Positions 50,982-59,843 of a stretch of 64,000 nt of DNA are shown piece after piece. The notes beneath the pieces were generated by a model. The model saw only the letters and a program-made list of their open reading frames with translations. It was not told where the DNA came from and searched no databases. The stretch spans positions 25,694 through 89,693 of the forward strand of contig CAYNKL010000001.1 in the NCBI GenBank assembly GCA_964397775.1, read 5' to 3'. This DNA comes from Allosediminivita sp964397775. GTDB taxonomy: Bacteria > Pseudomonadota > Alphaproteobacteria > Rhodobacterales > Rhodobacteraceae. Within the stretch, counting starts at the first letter, position 1. Each line of letters opens with the position of its first letter. The translations under genes were made by a program, and so were the position numbers.

Positions 50982-51662
50982 ATGCCCGTCGTCGTCCAGT
51001 CCATCCCCCGCGCCTCGGACGAGGTGATCGCCCGGCTGGGCAAGGCCGGGGTCGCCACCGTGCACGAGGCGCAGGGCCGCAGCGGGCTGATGTCCGCGAA
51101 GATGCGGCCGATCCAGCAGGACTTCGGGATCGCCGGGTCGGCGGTCACGATCAGCGCAGCCCCGGGCGACAACTGGATGATCCACGTGGCGATCGAGCAG
51201 CTGCAGGAGGGCGACATCCTCGTGCTTGCCCCGACCGCGCCCTGCGACATGGGGTATTTCGGCGACCTGCTCGCGACCTCGGCCATGGCGCGCGGCTGCC
51301 GGGCGCTGGTGATCGACGCGGGCGTGCGCGACACGCGCGACCTGCGCGCCATGGGGTTCGCCGTCTGGTCGACGGCCATCTCGGCGCAGGGCACGGTGAA
51401 GGAGACACTGGGGTCGGTGAACGTGCCGGTGGTCTGCGCGGGCGCGCATGTGATGCCGGGCGACGTGATCGTGGCCGATGACGATGGCGTCTGCGTGGTG
51501 CCGCGCCGGGATGCCGGGGCCACCGCCGACAATGCCGATGCACGGCTCGCCAAGGAAGAGGAGAAGCGCAGGCGCCTCGCCGCGGGCGAGCTGGGGCTCG
51601 ACATCTACGATATGCGCGGGCGGCTCGACGCCAAGGGCCTGCGCTATGTGCGCTCCTTATGA
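50982..51662 (+). CDS. galC: 4-carboxy-4-hydroxy-2-oxoadipate aldolase / oxaloacetate decarboxylase (GalC/LigK, RraA family)
   Basis: 226 residues of the RraA-like fold. GVATVHEAQGRSGLMSAKM near 18, the active-site ALVIDAGVRDTRDLRAMGF near 107 with the R-D pair, and DVIVADDDGVCVVPR near 160. It splits 4-carboxy-4-hydroxy-2-oxoadipate into pyruvate and oxaloacetate, the last step of the protocatechuate 4,5-cleavage and gallate routes. The ATG at 50982 follows AAGGATCG. It overlaps galD by 4 bases (ATGA). Confidence 0.88.
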   Translation: MPVVVQSIPRASDEVIARLGKAGVATVHEAQGRSGLMSAKMRPIQQDFGIAGSAVTISAAPGDNWMIHVAIEQLQEGDILVLAPTAPCDMGYFGDLLATSAMARGCRALVIDAGVRDTRDLRAMGFAVWSTAISAQGTVKETLGSVNVPVVCAGAHVMPGDVIVADDDGVCVVPRRDAGATADNADARLAKEEEKRRRLAAGELGLDIYDMRGRLDAKGLRYVRSL

Positions 51663-52732
51663 GCTTTGAGCGCGACGGGATCCCCTGCCTCTGGATGCGG
51701 GGCGGCACCTCCAAGGGGGCCTATTTCCTCGCCTCCGACCTGCCACCCGAGGAGACAGCGCGCGATGATCTGCTGCTGCGCGTCCTGGGGTCGCCCGATC
51801 CGGCGCAGATCGACGGCATCGGCGGCGCCGATCCGCTGACCTCGAAGGTGGCGGTGCTGTCGCCGTCGTCGCGCGCGGATGCCGACGTGGATTACCTGTT
51901 CCTGCAGGTCATGCCCGACAGGCCCGTGGTCACCGGCGCGCAGGCCTGCGGCAACATCCTGGCCGGTGTCGGCCCCGCCGCCATCGAGCGCGGGCTGGTC
52001 GCGGCGCGCGAGGGCGAGACGCCCGTCCGCATCCACATGCTCAACACCGGCGAAGTGGCGCAGGCCACCGTCGCCACCCCGGAGGGCCGCGTCAGCTACG
52101 AGGGCTCTGCCCGCATCGACGGCGTGCCGGGCCATCACGCGCCCGTGCCGCTCCTGTTCGAGGGGTTGGCGGGCAGCATGTGCGGCGCGCTGCTGCCCAC
52201 GGGCAACGCTGTGGACGAGATCGAAGGCGTCGCCTGCACGCTCATCGACATGGGCATGCCCTGCGTGGTCATCGCCGCCGTGGACCTGGACATCGAAGGC
52301 ACAGAGAGCCGCGAGGCGCTCGAAGGCAACGACGCCCTGCGCAAAAGGGTCGAGGCGATCCGCCTCGCCGCCGGGCCGATGATGCGCCTCGGCGATGTCA
52401 CCGAGAAAAGCGTGCCCAAGATGTTCCTCGTCTCGCCCCCGCAGGCGGGTGGCGTCATCCACACCCGCAGCTTCATCCCGCACCGCGTGCACGCGACCAT
52501 TGGCGTCTTTGCCGCCGTCAGCGTGGCCATGGCCTGCACCCTGCCCGACACGCCCGCCGCACGCGTGGCACAGCTGCCCGAGGGCGAGACATTTGCCGTC
52601 GAACACCCCGGAGGCGCGGCAGAGGTGCTGCTCAGACGCGACGATGCCGGCCGCGTCACCGCCGCCGGCACTCTGCGCACCGCGCGCAAGCTATTCGACG
52701 GGCGCGTCTTTCCGCGCCCGCCGGAGGGCTAG
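51659..52732 (+). CDS. galD: 4-oxalomesaconate tautomerase (GalD, PrpF family)
   Basis: 357 residues of the PrpF/diaminopimelate-epimerase-like fold: LWMRGGTSKGAYF near 10, GGADPLTSKVAVLSPSS near 60, VTGAQACGNILAGVGPAAIE near 90, and HPGGAAEVLL near the end. GalD converts the keto and enol forms of 4-oxalomesaconate so that the hydratase can act. It is translationally coupled to galC. It ends 2 bases from the convergent rhaI stop with no hairpin between them. Confidence 0.87.
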   Translation: MSFERDGIPCLWMRGGTSKGAYFLASDLPPEETARDDLLLRVLGSPDPAQIDGIGGADPLTSKVAVLSPSSRADADVDYLFLQVMPDRPVVTGAQACGNILAGVGPAAIERGLVAAREGETPVRIHMLNTGEVAQATVATPEGRVSYEGSARIDGVPGHHAPVPLLFEGLAGSMCGALLPTGNAVDEIEGVACTLIDMGMPCVVIAAVDLDIEGTESREALEGNDALRKRVEAIRLAAGPMMRLGDVTEKSVPKMFLVSPPQAGGVIHTRSFIPHRVHATIGVFAAVSVAMACTLPDTPAARVAQLPEGETFAVEHPGGAAEVLLRRDDAGRVTAAGTLRTARKLFDGRVFPRPPEG

Positions 52733-52734
52733 GC

Positions 52735-54009
52735 TCAGACGATGCCGCCGCCGCCCGCGCCGCTTTCGGGGCGTTCCGCCGCCACCTTGGCGCGGTAGCC
52801 CGCCTTGCGGTAGGCTGCGATGGGATCGATGGAGCAGCCCTTTTCCAGTCGCGCCATCTGCAGGATCGGCGTCACGTCGGTCCGGAAGGCCGCCTTGAGC
52901 GTCTCCGAAGCCATCAGCGCGTCGTTGCCGTCCTGATAACCGGTGAGCGCCGCGCGATCCACGATCAGCGCCTGCGCGTAGGCGCGCTGCACTTCCATGG
53001 CCGAGTTCATCAGGCTCTCGATCGGGTCGGTCACGTTATGGCTCTGGTCCAGCATGTGCGCCGGATCGAAGCCGGGCGTGTCGCCCGCGTCGACAAGCTC
53101 GTTGAAGACGAGGAACAGCCGGTAGGGGTCGATGGAGGCGGTATCGAGATCGTCGTCGCCGTACTTGCTGTCGTTGAAGTGGAAGCCGCCCAGCTTGCCG
53201 AACTGGATCAGCCGCGCCACGATCATCTCGATGTTCACCGTCGGCGCGTGGTGGCCGAGATCCACGAGGCACTGCGCCTTGTCGCCAAGTTCCTTGGCGA
53301 TCAGGTAGTTGGTGCCCCAGTCCTGCACGACGGTGGAATAGAACGCGGGCTCGAAGATCTTGTGCTCGGTCAGGAGGCGCCAGTCGTCGGGCAGGCCCGC
53401 GTAGATCGCCTTGGCGCTGTCGAGGTAGCGCTCGAACTGGCGGGTGAAGTGGCTCTGCCCCGGAAAGTTCGACCCGTCGCCGATCCAGACGGTCAGCGCC
53501 GTGCTGCCGATCTTGCGGCCCAGCTCCACGCAGTAGAGGTTATGCTCCACCGCCTGCTCGCGCACCGCCTTGTCGGTGTGGCTGAGCGAGCCGTACTTGT
53601 AGCTCAGCGCCTGGCCTTCCTGATCCTGGAAGGTGTTGGAGTTCATCGCGTCGAACCCCAGCCCCAGCTCCCTGGCCTTGGCGTTCAGGTCCGCGGGGTC
53701 GGCATCGTCCCAGGGGATGTGCAGCGACACGCGCGGCGTCGCGCCCGTCAGATGGTGGATCACGCCGCAGTCGTCGAGCTTGTCGAAGATGCCCGCGGGT
53801 TCCCCCTGCCCCGGAAAGCGCGCGAAGCGCGTGCCGCCGGTGCCCACACCCCAGGACGGGACCGCCACGCCGTAGCCCGCGACCTTGCCCTTGATGGCCT
53901 CGATGTCCACGCCCCGGCGCGAGAGCGTTTCGCCCAGCGCGTCGTAGTCGGCGCGCAGGTCGGCCTCGGCCGCCTGGTTGGCGCTGCCGATCATGTCCTT
54001 GTCGATCAT
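52735..54009 (-). CDS. rhaI: L-rhamnose isomerase (RhaI type)
   Basis: 424 residues from the ATG at 54009 (AAGGGAGGA ahead); the longer frame overlaps rhaD. TIM-barrel sugar isomerase of the Rhizobium/Pseudomonas RhaI group, distinct from E. coli RhaA. Metal-site segments are LVDLGHHAPTVNIE near 248 and GGFHFNDSKYGDDDLDTAS near 273. It converts L-rhamnose to L-rhamnulose. It is downstream of rhaD in a two-gene minus-strand unit divergent from rhaR, the same organisation as rhaDI in Rhizobium. Confidence 0.92.
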   Translation of the reverse strand: MIDKDMIGSANQAAEADLRADYDALGETLSRRGVDIEAIKGKVAGYGVAVPSWGVGTGGTRFARFPGQGEPAGIFDKLDDCGVIHHLTGATPRVSLHIPWDDADPADLNAKARELGLGFDAMNSNTFQDQEGQALSYKYGSLSHTDKAVREQAVEHNLYCVELGRKIGSTALTVWIGDGSNFPGQSHFTRQFERYLDSAKAIYAGLPDDWRLLTEHKIFEPAFYSTVVQDWGTNYLIAKELGDKAQCLVDLGHHAPTVNIEMIVARLIQFGKLGGFHFNDSKYGDDDLDTASIDPYRLFLVFNELVDAGDTPGFDPAHMLDQSHNVTDPIESLMNSAMEVQRAYAQALIVDRAALTGYQDGNDALMASETLKAAFRTDVTPILQMARLEKGCSIDPIAAYRKAGYRAKVAAERPESGAGGGGIV

Positions 54010-54079
54010 GGAATCCTCCCTTGCCGCAGGGCGCGCGCCGTGGCGCACCCCGCCAAATGTCGCTCTGCCGAAACCCCGC

Positions 54080-56182
54080 TCAGCGGGTGAAGGCCTGCAC
54101 GTTGCCCGCATCCACGTTCAGGATGTTGCCGGTCGACTTGGCGCTCTGCTCCGAGGCGAAGAAATAGCAGCCGGCGGCGATGTCCTCGGGCAGCACGCTG
54201 CGCTTGAGCAGGCTGCGCTCGCGGTACATCTCCTCGAGGCCGTCCTTGTCGGTGCCGTAGGTCTGGGCGCGCTGATCCAGCCATTCGCCCGACCAGATCT
54301 TCGACCCGCGCAGCACCGCGTCGGGGTTCACCACGTTCACGCGGATGCCCTCGGGCGCCCCTTCCAGCGCCAGACAGCGCGCCAGGTGGATTTCCGACGC
54401 CTTGGCCGTGCAGTAGGCCGAGGCGCCGGGGCTGGCGGCAAGACCGTTCTTCGAGGCGACAAAGACCATCGACCCGCCGATGCCCTGCATCTTGAGCAGC
54501 TTGAACGCCTCGCGCGAGACGAGGAAGTAGCCCGTCGACAGGATCGACATGTTCTTGTTCCACAGCTCCAGCGTCGTGTCCTCGACCTTGGCCGATGACG
54601 CGATGCCCGCGTTCGACACCACGATGTCGACGCCGCCGAACTCGACCGCCATCTCGGCATAGGCCGCGGTGACCGCTTCTTCCGAGGTCACGTTCATCTC
54701 GACCGTGCGCACCACGTCCCTCGAATAGCGGCCCGCAAGGGTGTCACAGGTGGCGGCCAGCGCCTCGGCGTCGATGTCGGCCAGCACAACGCAGGCGCCC
54801 TCGGCCAGGTATTTCTCGGCCGTCGCCGCGCCGATGCCGCCCGCGCCGCCGGTGACGATGGCGATACGGCCCGCCAGCGACTTGGGCTTGGGCATGCGCT
54901 GCAGCTTGGCTTCCTCGAGCAGCCAGTACTCGATGTCGAAGGCCTCCTGCTCGGGCAGGCCCTGATAGTCGCTGACCGCGTCGGAATTGCGCATCACGTT
55001 GATGGCGTTCACGTAGAACTCGCCCGAGATCCGCGCCGTCGCCTTGTCCTTGGCAAAGGTGATCATGCCGACACCGGGGACGAGGTAGACCACCGCGTTG
55101 GGGTCGCGCATCGCCGGGCTGTCGTCATGCTTGCAGCGCTCGTAATAGGCGGCGTAGTCGGCGCGGTAGTCCTCGACCATGCCGCGCAACTTGTCGAGAG
55201 TGCCCGCGATATCCGGGTTCGCCGGGTCGAAATCCACCACCAGCGGGCGGATCTTGGTGCGCAGGAAGTGGTCCGGGCAGGAGGTGCCAAGCGCCGCCAG
55301 TGCGCGCATGTCCTTGCCGTTGACGAACTCGAGCACCGCATCGCTGTCGTCGAAATGGCCGACCATGTGCTGCTTGCCCGAGACGAAGCCGCGGATCGCC
55401 GGCATCAGCCGGGCGGCCACAGCGCGCCGGGCCTCGGGGGCGAGGCTTTCGTGCACCGCGCCGCCAAAGGCCGGCACATCGCGGGTCTTGTCGTCGAAAT
55501 AGGCAATGGCCTTGTTGATGATCTCGAGCGTCAGAAGGTAGCAGTCCTTGGCGTCGTCGGCCCAGGTGAAGAGCCCGTGGCTTTCGAGCACGACGCCCTT
55601 GGCCTCGGGGTTCTCGCGGCAGAACGTCTCGAGCCAGAGCCCCAGCTCGTAGCCCGGTTTCTTCCATGGCAGCCAGCCGATCTCGTCGCCGAAGATCTCC
55701 TGCGTCAGCGCCTTGCTGTCCTTGGCGGCGGCGATGGCGATGATCGCGTCGGGGTGCATGTGGTCGACATGCTTGCGCGGCACGTAGGCGTGCAGCGGCG
55801 TGTCGATCGAGGCGGCGCGCGGGTTCAGGTTGAAGGTGCAATGCGGCAGATAGCCGACCATCTCGTCCTCGAACGCGACACCGCGATACTTGCCCTTCAG
55901 GGCGCGCAGCTTGTCCATGTAGAGCGTGGCGAAGCCATCCATCTTGATCGAGCCGACGTCACCGCCCGAGCCCTTGACCCAGAGCACCTCGGCTTCCTCG
56001 CCGGTCAGCGGGTCGGTCTCGATCACCTTGGCGGAGGTGTTGCCGCCGCCATAGTTGGTGATGCGCTTGTCCGACCCCAGCAGGTTGGAGCGATAGAGCA
56101 GCTTTTCGGGCTCCGACATCGACGCGGCGCGCGAGTCGTCCCACAGGGTTTCAAGCCGCGGGGCGGCGGTCGTCTTGAGCAT
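54080..56182 (-). CDS. rhaD: Bifunctional rhamnulose-1-phosphate aldolase / lactaldehyde dehydrogenase
   Basis: 700 residues from the ATG at 56182 (GGGAGGAAG ahead). The N-terminal half is a class II aldolase (NYGGGNTSAK near 42, VDHMHPDAIIAIAAA near 137, VVLESHGLFTW near 195). The C-terminal 260 residues are a short-chain dehydrogenase (IVTGGAGGIGAATAE near 440, VSNAGIA, catalytic YCTAK near 590). It cleaves L-rhamnulose 1-phosphate to dihydroxyacetone phosphate and L-lactaldehyde and oxidises the aldehyde to lactate. First gene of rhaDI; the operator array at 56254-56320 lies directly upstream. Confidence 0.93.
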   Translation of the reverse strand: MLKTTAAPRLETLWDDSRAASMSEPEKLLYRSNLLGSDKRITNYGGGNTSAKVIETDPLTGEEAEVLWVKGSGGDVGSIKMDGFATLYMDKLRALKGKYRGVAFEDEMVGYLPHCTFNLNPRAASIDTPLHAYVPRKHVDHMHPDAIIAIAAAKDSKALTQEIFGDEIGWLPWKKPGYELGLWLETFCRENPEAKGVVLESHGLFTWADDAKDCYLLTLEIINKAIAYFDDKTRDVPAFGGAVHESLAPEARRAVAARLMPAIRGFVSGKQHMVGHFDDSDAVLEFVNGKDMRALAALGTSCPDHFLRTKIRPLVVDFDPANPDIAGTLDKLRGMVEDYRADYAAYYERCKHDDSPAMRDPNAVVYLVPGVGMITFAKDKATARISGEFYVNAINVMRNSDAVSDYQGLPEQEAFDIEYWLLEEAKLQRMPKPKSLAGRIAIVTGGAGGIGAATAEKYLAEGACVVLADIDAEALAATCDTLAGRYSRDVVRTVEMNVTSEEAVTAAYAEMAVEFGGVDIVVSNAGIASSAKVEDTTLELWNKNMSILSTGYFLVSREAFKLLKMQGIGGSMVFVASKNGLAASPGASAYCTAKASEIHLARCLALEGAPEGIRVNVVNPDAVLRGSKIWSGEWLDQRAQTYGTDKDGLEEMYRERSLLKRSVLPEDIAAGCYFFASEQSAKSTGNILNVDAGNVQAFTR

Positions 56183-56253
56183 GGCTTCCTCCCATTGGCG
56201 CGGCGCGCCCGATTCAATCTTGCTCAAAACCTGCGCCCGGGGAGCGCCCCTGT

Positions 56254-56320
56254 CAATCACAAACAATCATGTTCAATCATGCGGCGCTGTGGAATGACCA
56301 ATCATGACAGAAAATGATTG
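56254..56320. promoter_or_regulatory. Operator array CAATCATG for the DeoR regulator
   Basis: Five copies of CAATCAT-like octamers in the rhaD/rhaR spacer: 56254 (CAATCAC), 56264, 56274 and 56299 (CAATCATG), and an inverted copy at 56313-56320 (AATGATTG). The first three start exactly 10 bases apart, on the same face of the helix. Control of both divergent arms by RhaR is inferred. Confidence 0.65.
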
Positions 56321-56368
56321 ACGGTGATCGGGAAACCGCGCAAGTTTCTCGCCAAGAGGGAGGACGGA

Positions 56369-57175
56369 ATGCACGAAAGCGAACGCCACAGGCTGATTCT
56401 GTCAGCGGTTCAGGAGCGACCGGTCGCGACCGTGGCCGATCTGGTGAACCTGACGGGCGTGTCCGAAGCGACGGTGCGCCGCGACATCGCCACCCTTCAC
56501 ATGCAAAAGAAGCTGCGTCGTGTGCGTGGTGGCGCCGAGGCCATCGCCCCGCCGCAGTTCGTGGGTCTTGCCGGCCGCACCTTCGCGGTCAACGAAACCA
56601 TGCGGATCAAGCAGAAGCAGGCCATCGCCCGCGCTGCCTGCGAGCTGGTGACCGACGGTGACCCGATCATCATCAACGGCGGCACCACGACCTTTCAGAT
56701 GGTGCACCCGCTGGCCAGCCGCCGGGTGCAGGTCTTCACCAACTCGTTCCCCATCGCCGAGCACCTGCTCAAGCACTCCAAGAACACGGTGATGCTGTCG
56801 GGCGGAGTGATCTACCGCGAGCAGCAAATCGTGCTGAGCCCGTTCGAGAACGACGTGACCCGCAACTTCTATGCGCGGCGCATGTTCATGGGGGCGCAGG
56901 GGGTCGGGCCGCTGGGCCTGATGGAGGCGGACCCGCTGCTGATCCAGGCCGAGCACAAGCTGATCGGCCAGGCCGACGAGCTGGTGGTGCTGGTCGACAG
57001 CACGAAGTTCGAACAGCGCTCGTCGCTGGTGCTGTGCCCGCTCGAGCGTGCCAACGTGGTGATCACCGATGACGGGATTTCGGATCGTGCCGCCGCGATG
57101 CTCGAGGCGGCGGATGTGGAGCTGATCGTCGCGCCGGTCGCGGCGGCAAACGAGGAGGATGGGGCGGCCTCCTAG
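56369..57175 (+). CDS. rhaR: DeoR-family regulator of rhamnose use
   Basis: 268 residues from the ATG at 56369 with AGAGGGAGGACG upstream; an in-frame GTG/ATG region at 56318 would start inside the operator array. DeoR helix-turn-helix: ERHRLILSAVQERPVATVAD, VSEATVRRDIATLHMQKKLR. The sensor domain has NGGTTTFQMVHPL near 113 and VVLVDSTKFEQRSS near 215, the phosphosugar-binding pattern. It heads the rhaRSTPQMK operon and faces rhaDI, so it probably represses both until a rhamnose metabolite binds. Confidence 0.92.
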   Translation: MHESERHRLILSAVQERPVATVADLVNLTGVSEATVRRDIATLHMQKKLRRVRGGAEAIAPPQFVGLAGRTFAVNETMRIKQKQAIARAACELVTDGDPIIINGGTTTFQMVHPLASRRVQVFTNSFPIAEHLLKHSKNTVMLSGGVIYREQQIVLSPFENDVTRNFYARRMFMGAQGVGPLGLMEADPLLIQAEHKLIGQADELVVLVDSTKFEQRSSLVLCPLERANVVITDDGISDRAAAMLEAADVELIVAPVAAANEEDGAAS

Positions 57176-57210
57176 GTCTTCGCCCAACACGCTTCATACG
57201 GGAGGAACTT

Positions 57211-58215
57211 ATGCGCGTGATCAACAAGGTACTTGGAACGGTGGCGCTGGCCGCAACGATGGCGGCGGGCTTGGGGGCAACGGCGGCCTCGGCCGACGAG
57301 ACGCGCATCGCGCTCGTGGTGAAGGCGCTGGGGATCGGCTTCTTCGAGGCCGCAGCCAAGGGCGCCGAGGAGGCCGCGACTGAGCTGCGCGACACCGAGA
57401 TCATCTACACCTGCCCGACCGACACCACCGCCGAGGGGCAGATCGAGGTGATCAACTCGCTGATCGCGCAGGGCGTCGATGCCATCGCGGTCTCGGCCAA
57501 CGACTATGACGCGCTGGTGCCCTCGCTGAAGAAGGCCATGCAGCGCGGCATCACCGTGATCAGCTGGGATTCGGGCGTGGCGCCGGAAGGCCGCCAGATG
57601 CATCTCAACCCGTCCTCGAACGAGCTGATCGGCAACATGTGCGTCAAGCTCGCCGCCGATCACCTGCCCGATGGGGGCCAGGTGGCGATCCTGTCGGCTT
57701 CGGCCACCGCCACGAACCAGAACATCTGGATCGAGGAGATGAAGAAGGTGCTGCCCGAGTACGAGGGCATCGAGCTGGTCGCCACCGTCTATGGCGATGA
57801 CCTTGCCGACAAGTCCTACCGCGAAGCGCAGGGCCTGATGGCGACCTATCCCGATCTCGACACCATCATCGCGCCGACCTCGGTCGGCATCGTGGCCGCC
57901 GCGCAGGCCGTCGCCGACGCCGGCAAGGCGGGGGAGGTGAACGTGACCGGTCTTGGCCTGCCCTCCGAGATGGCCGGCGCCATCGAGTCCGGTGCGTCGC
58001 AGTCCTTTGCGATCTGGAACCCGATCGACCTCGGGTACTCGGCCACGATGATCGCCCACGCGCTCGCCTCGGGCGAGGCCACCGCCGAGCCCGGCGCGAC
58101 CCTGCCGATGGGCCGCATGGGCGAGGTGACCCTCGATGACGAGGGCAATGGCGCGATGGCCGATCCCTTTGTCTACGACGCCGGCAACATCGACGAGTTC
58201 AAGTCGATCTTCTGA
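57211..58215 (+). CDS. rhaS: Rhamnose ABC transporter substrate-binding protein
   Basis: 334 residues. The signal peptide (ends TAASA) is followed by a family-2 sugar-binding fold: IALVVKALGIGFFEAAAKGA, a QGVDAIAVSANDYDAL segment near 90, SWDSGVAPEGRQMHLNPS near 118, and PTSVGIVAAAQAVADAG near 230. It binds rhamnose in the periplasm. GGGAGGAACTT precedes the ATG. It is followed by a perfect hairpin at 58246. Confidence 0.92.
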   Translation: MRVINKVLGTVALAATMAAGLGATAASADETRIALVVKALGIGFFEAAAKGAEEAATELRDTEIIYTCPTDTTAEGQIEVINSLIAQGVDAIAVSANDYDALVPSLKKAMQRGITVISWDSGVAPEGRQMHLNPSSNELIGNMCVKLAADHLPDGGQVAILSASATATNQNIWIEEMKKVLPEYEGIELVATVYGDDLADKSYREAQGLMATYPDLDTIIAPTSVGIVAAAQAVADAGKAGEVNVTGLGLPSEMAGAIESGASQSFAIWNPIDLGYSATMIAHALASGEATAEPGATLPMGRMGEVTLDDEGNGAMADPFVYDAGNIDEFKSIF

Positions 58216-58245
58216 TCGCGTCCACCTTCGACATGCCAGACGCGA

Positions 58246-58270
58246 CCCCGGCGCCAAAGCCGCGCCGGGG
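58246..58270 (+). other. Intercistronic hairpin between rhaS and rhaT
   Basis: Perfect 9-bp stem CCCCGGCGC / GCGCCGGGG with a 7-base loop, 31 bases after the binding-protein stop and 31 before the ATPase start. No T tract. It is likely to stabilise rhaS mRNA or attenuate downstream expression. Confidence 0.65.
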
Positions 58271-58300
58271 CGCTCCCTCCAATCGACGGGGCGACGCCAC

Positions 58301-59842
58301 ATGCTCATGCAGACACAGACCCAGGCAGAGACAGATCCAGTGACCCGCCCGACGCCCGTTCTGGCGCTCGACGGCATCACCAAGACCTTCCCCGGGGTGC
58401 GCGCCCTCTCCGAGGTGTCGCTCAACCTCTATCCCGGTGAGGTCACCGCGCTGATCGGCGAGAACGGCGCCGGCAAGTCGACGATGGTCAAGATCCTCAC
58501 CGGCATCTACCAGCCGACCGAGGGCCGCATCCTCGTCGACGGCGAGGAGACCCGCTTTCCCACCGCCCAGGACGCCGCCGATGCCGGCATCACCGCGATC
58601 CACCAGGAGACGGTGCTGTTCGACGAGCTGTCGGTGGCCGAGAACATCTTTCTCGGCCATGCGCCCCGCACCCGCTGGGGCCTGCTCGACTGGGCCGAGA
58701 TCCATCGCCGCGCCACCGAGATCCTGACCGGGATCGGCGCCGAGATCGATCCGGCCACCCGGCTGCGCGACCTCGGCATCGCCAGCAAGCACATGGTGGC
58801 GATCGCCCGGGCGCTGTCGATCGATGCCCGCGTGGTGGTCATGGACGAGCCGACCGCGGCGCTGTCGCACAAGGAGATCGAAGAGCTCTACGAGCTGGTC
58901 GACCAGCTCAAGGCGCAGGGCAAGGCGATCCTGTTCATCAGCCACAAGTTCGACGAGATCTTCCGCATCGCCGACAACTACACCGTCTTCCGTGACGGCC
59001 AGTATGTCGGCGAGGGGCGCATCGAAGAGACCGACAACGACGCGCTGGTCAAGTTGATGGTCGGCCGCGAGGTGGCGGATATCTTCCCCAAGCGCACCCC
59101 CGAGCTTGGCGACGAGGTGCTGGCGGTCGAGGACTATTGCCACCCGACCGAGTTCGAGGGCGTCGGTTTCTCGCTGCGCAAGGGCGAGATCCTCGGCTTC
59201 TACGGCCTTGTCGGGGCGGGGCGCTCCGAGGTCATGCAATCGCTCTTCGGAATCACCAAGCCCTCCTCGGGCCGCATCCGCATCGACGGCGAGATCCGCG
59301 AGATCGCTTCGCCCGCCGACGCGGTGGGGGCGGGGATTGTCTATGTCCCAGAGGATCGCGGCCAGCAGGGCGCCATCACCACCATGCCGATCTTCCAGAA
59401 CGTCACGCTGCCGTCGCTGGGGCGGACGTCGCGCAGCGGCTTCATCCGGCTGGCGGAGGAGTTCAAGCTGGCGCGCACCTATTGCGAGCGGCTGGACCTG
59501 CGCGCCGCCTCGCTCGACACCGACGTGGGCAATCTCTCGGGCGGCAACCAGCAGAAGGTGGTGATCGCCAAGTGGCTCGCCACCCGGCCCAAGGTGATCA
59601 TCCTCGACGAGCCGACCAAGGGCATCGACATCGGCTCCAAGGCAGCGGTGCATGATTTCATGGCCGAACTGGCGGGGCAGGGGCTCGCGGTGATCATGGT
59701 CAGCTCCGAGATCCCCGAAGTGCTGGGCATGTCCGACCGGGTCATCGTCATGCGCGAGGGTCGCATGGTCGCCGAGCTTGCGGGCGACGAGATGAGCCCG
59801 GAAACCCTTGTCCGTCACGCCGCTGGCATCCGGGAGAGCTGA
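58301..59842 (+). CDS. rhaT: Rhamnose ABC transporter ATPase, two nucleotide-binding domains
   Basis: 513 residues, the usual size of sugar ABC ATPases with fused domains. The first domain has Walker A GENGAGKSTMVKIL near 50 and Walker B VVMDEPTAALSHKE near 183. The second has GLVGAGRSEVMQSLFG near 303, signature LSGGNQQKVVIAKWLA near 411, and VIILDEPTKGIDIG. The ATG at 58301 lacks a strong ribosome site; an ATG 6 bases later is in frame. It powers import by rhaP and rhaQ. Confidence 0.94.
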   Translation: MLMQTQTQAETDPVTRPTPVLALDGITKTFPGVRALSEVSLNLYPGEVTALIGENGAGKSTMVKILTGIYQPTEGRILVDGEETRFPTAQDAADAGITAIHQETVLFDELSVAENIFLGHAPRTRWGLLDWAEIHRRATEILTGIGAEIDPATRLRDLGIASKHMVAIARALSIDARVVVMDEPTAALSHKEIEELYELVDQLKAQGKAILFISHKFDEIFRIADNYTVFRDGQYVGEGRIEETDNDALVKLMVGREVADIFPKRTPELGDEVLAVEDYCHPTEFEGVGFSLRKGEILGFYGLVGAGRSEVMQSLFGITKPSSGRIRIDGEIREIASPADAVGAGIVYVPEDRGQQGAITTMPIFQNVTLPSLGRTSRSGFIRLAEEFKLARTYCERLDLRAASLDTDVGNLSGGNQQKVVIAKWLATRPKVIILDEPTKGIDIGSKAAVHDFMAELAGQGLAVIMVSSEIPEVLGMSDRVIVMREGRMVAELAGDEMSPETLVRHAAGIRES

Positions 59843-59843
59843 C

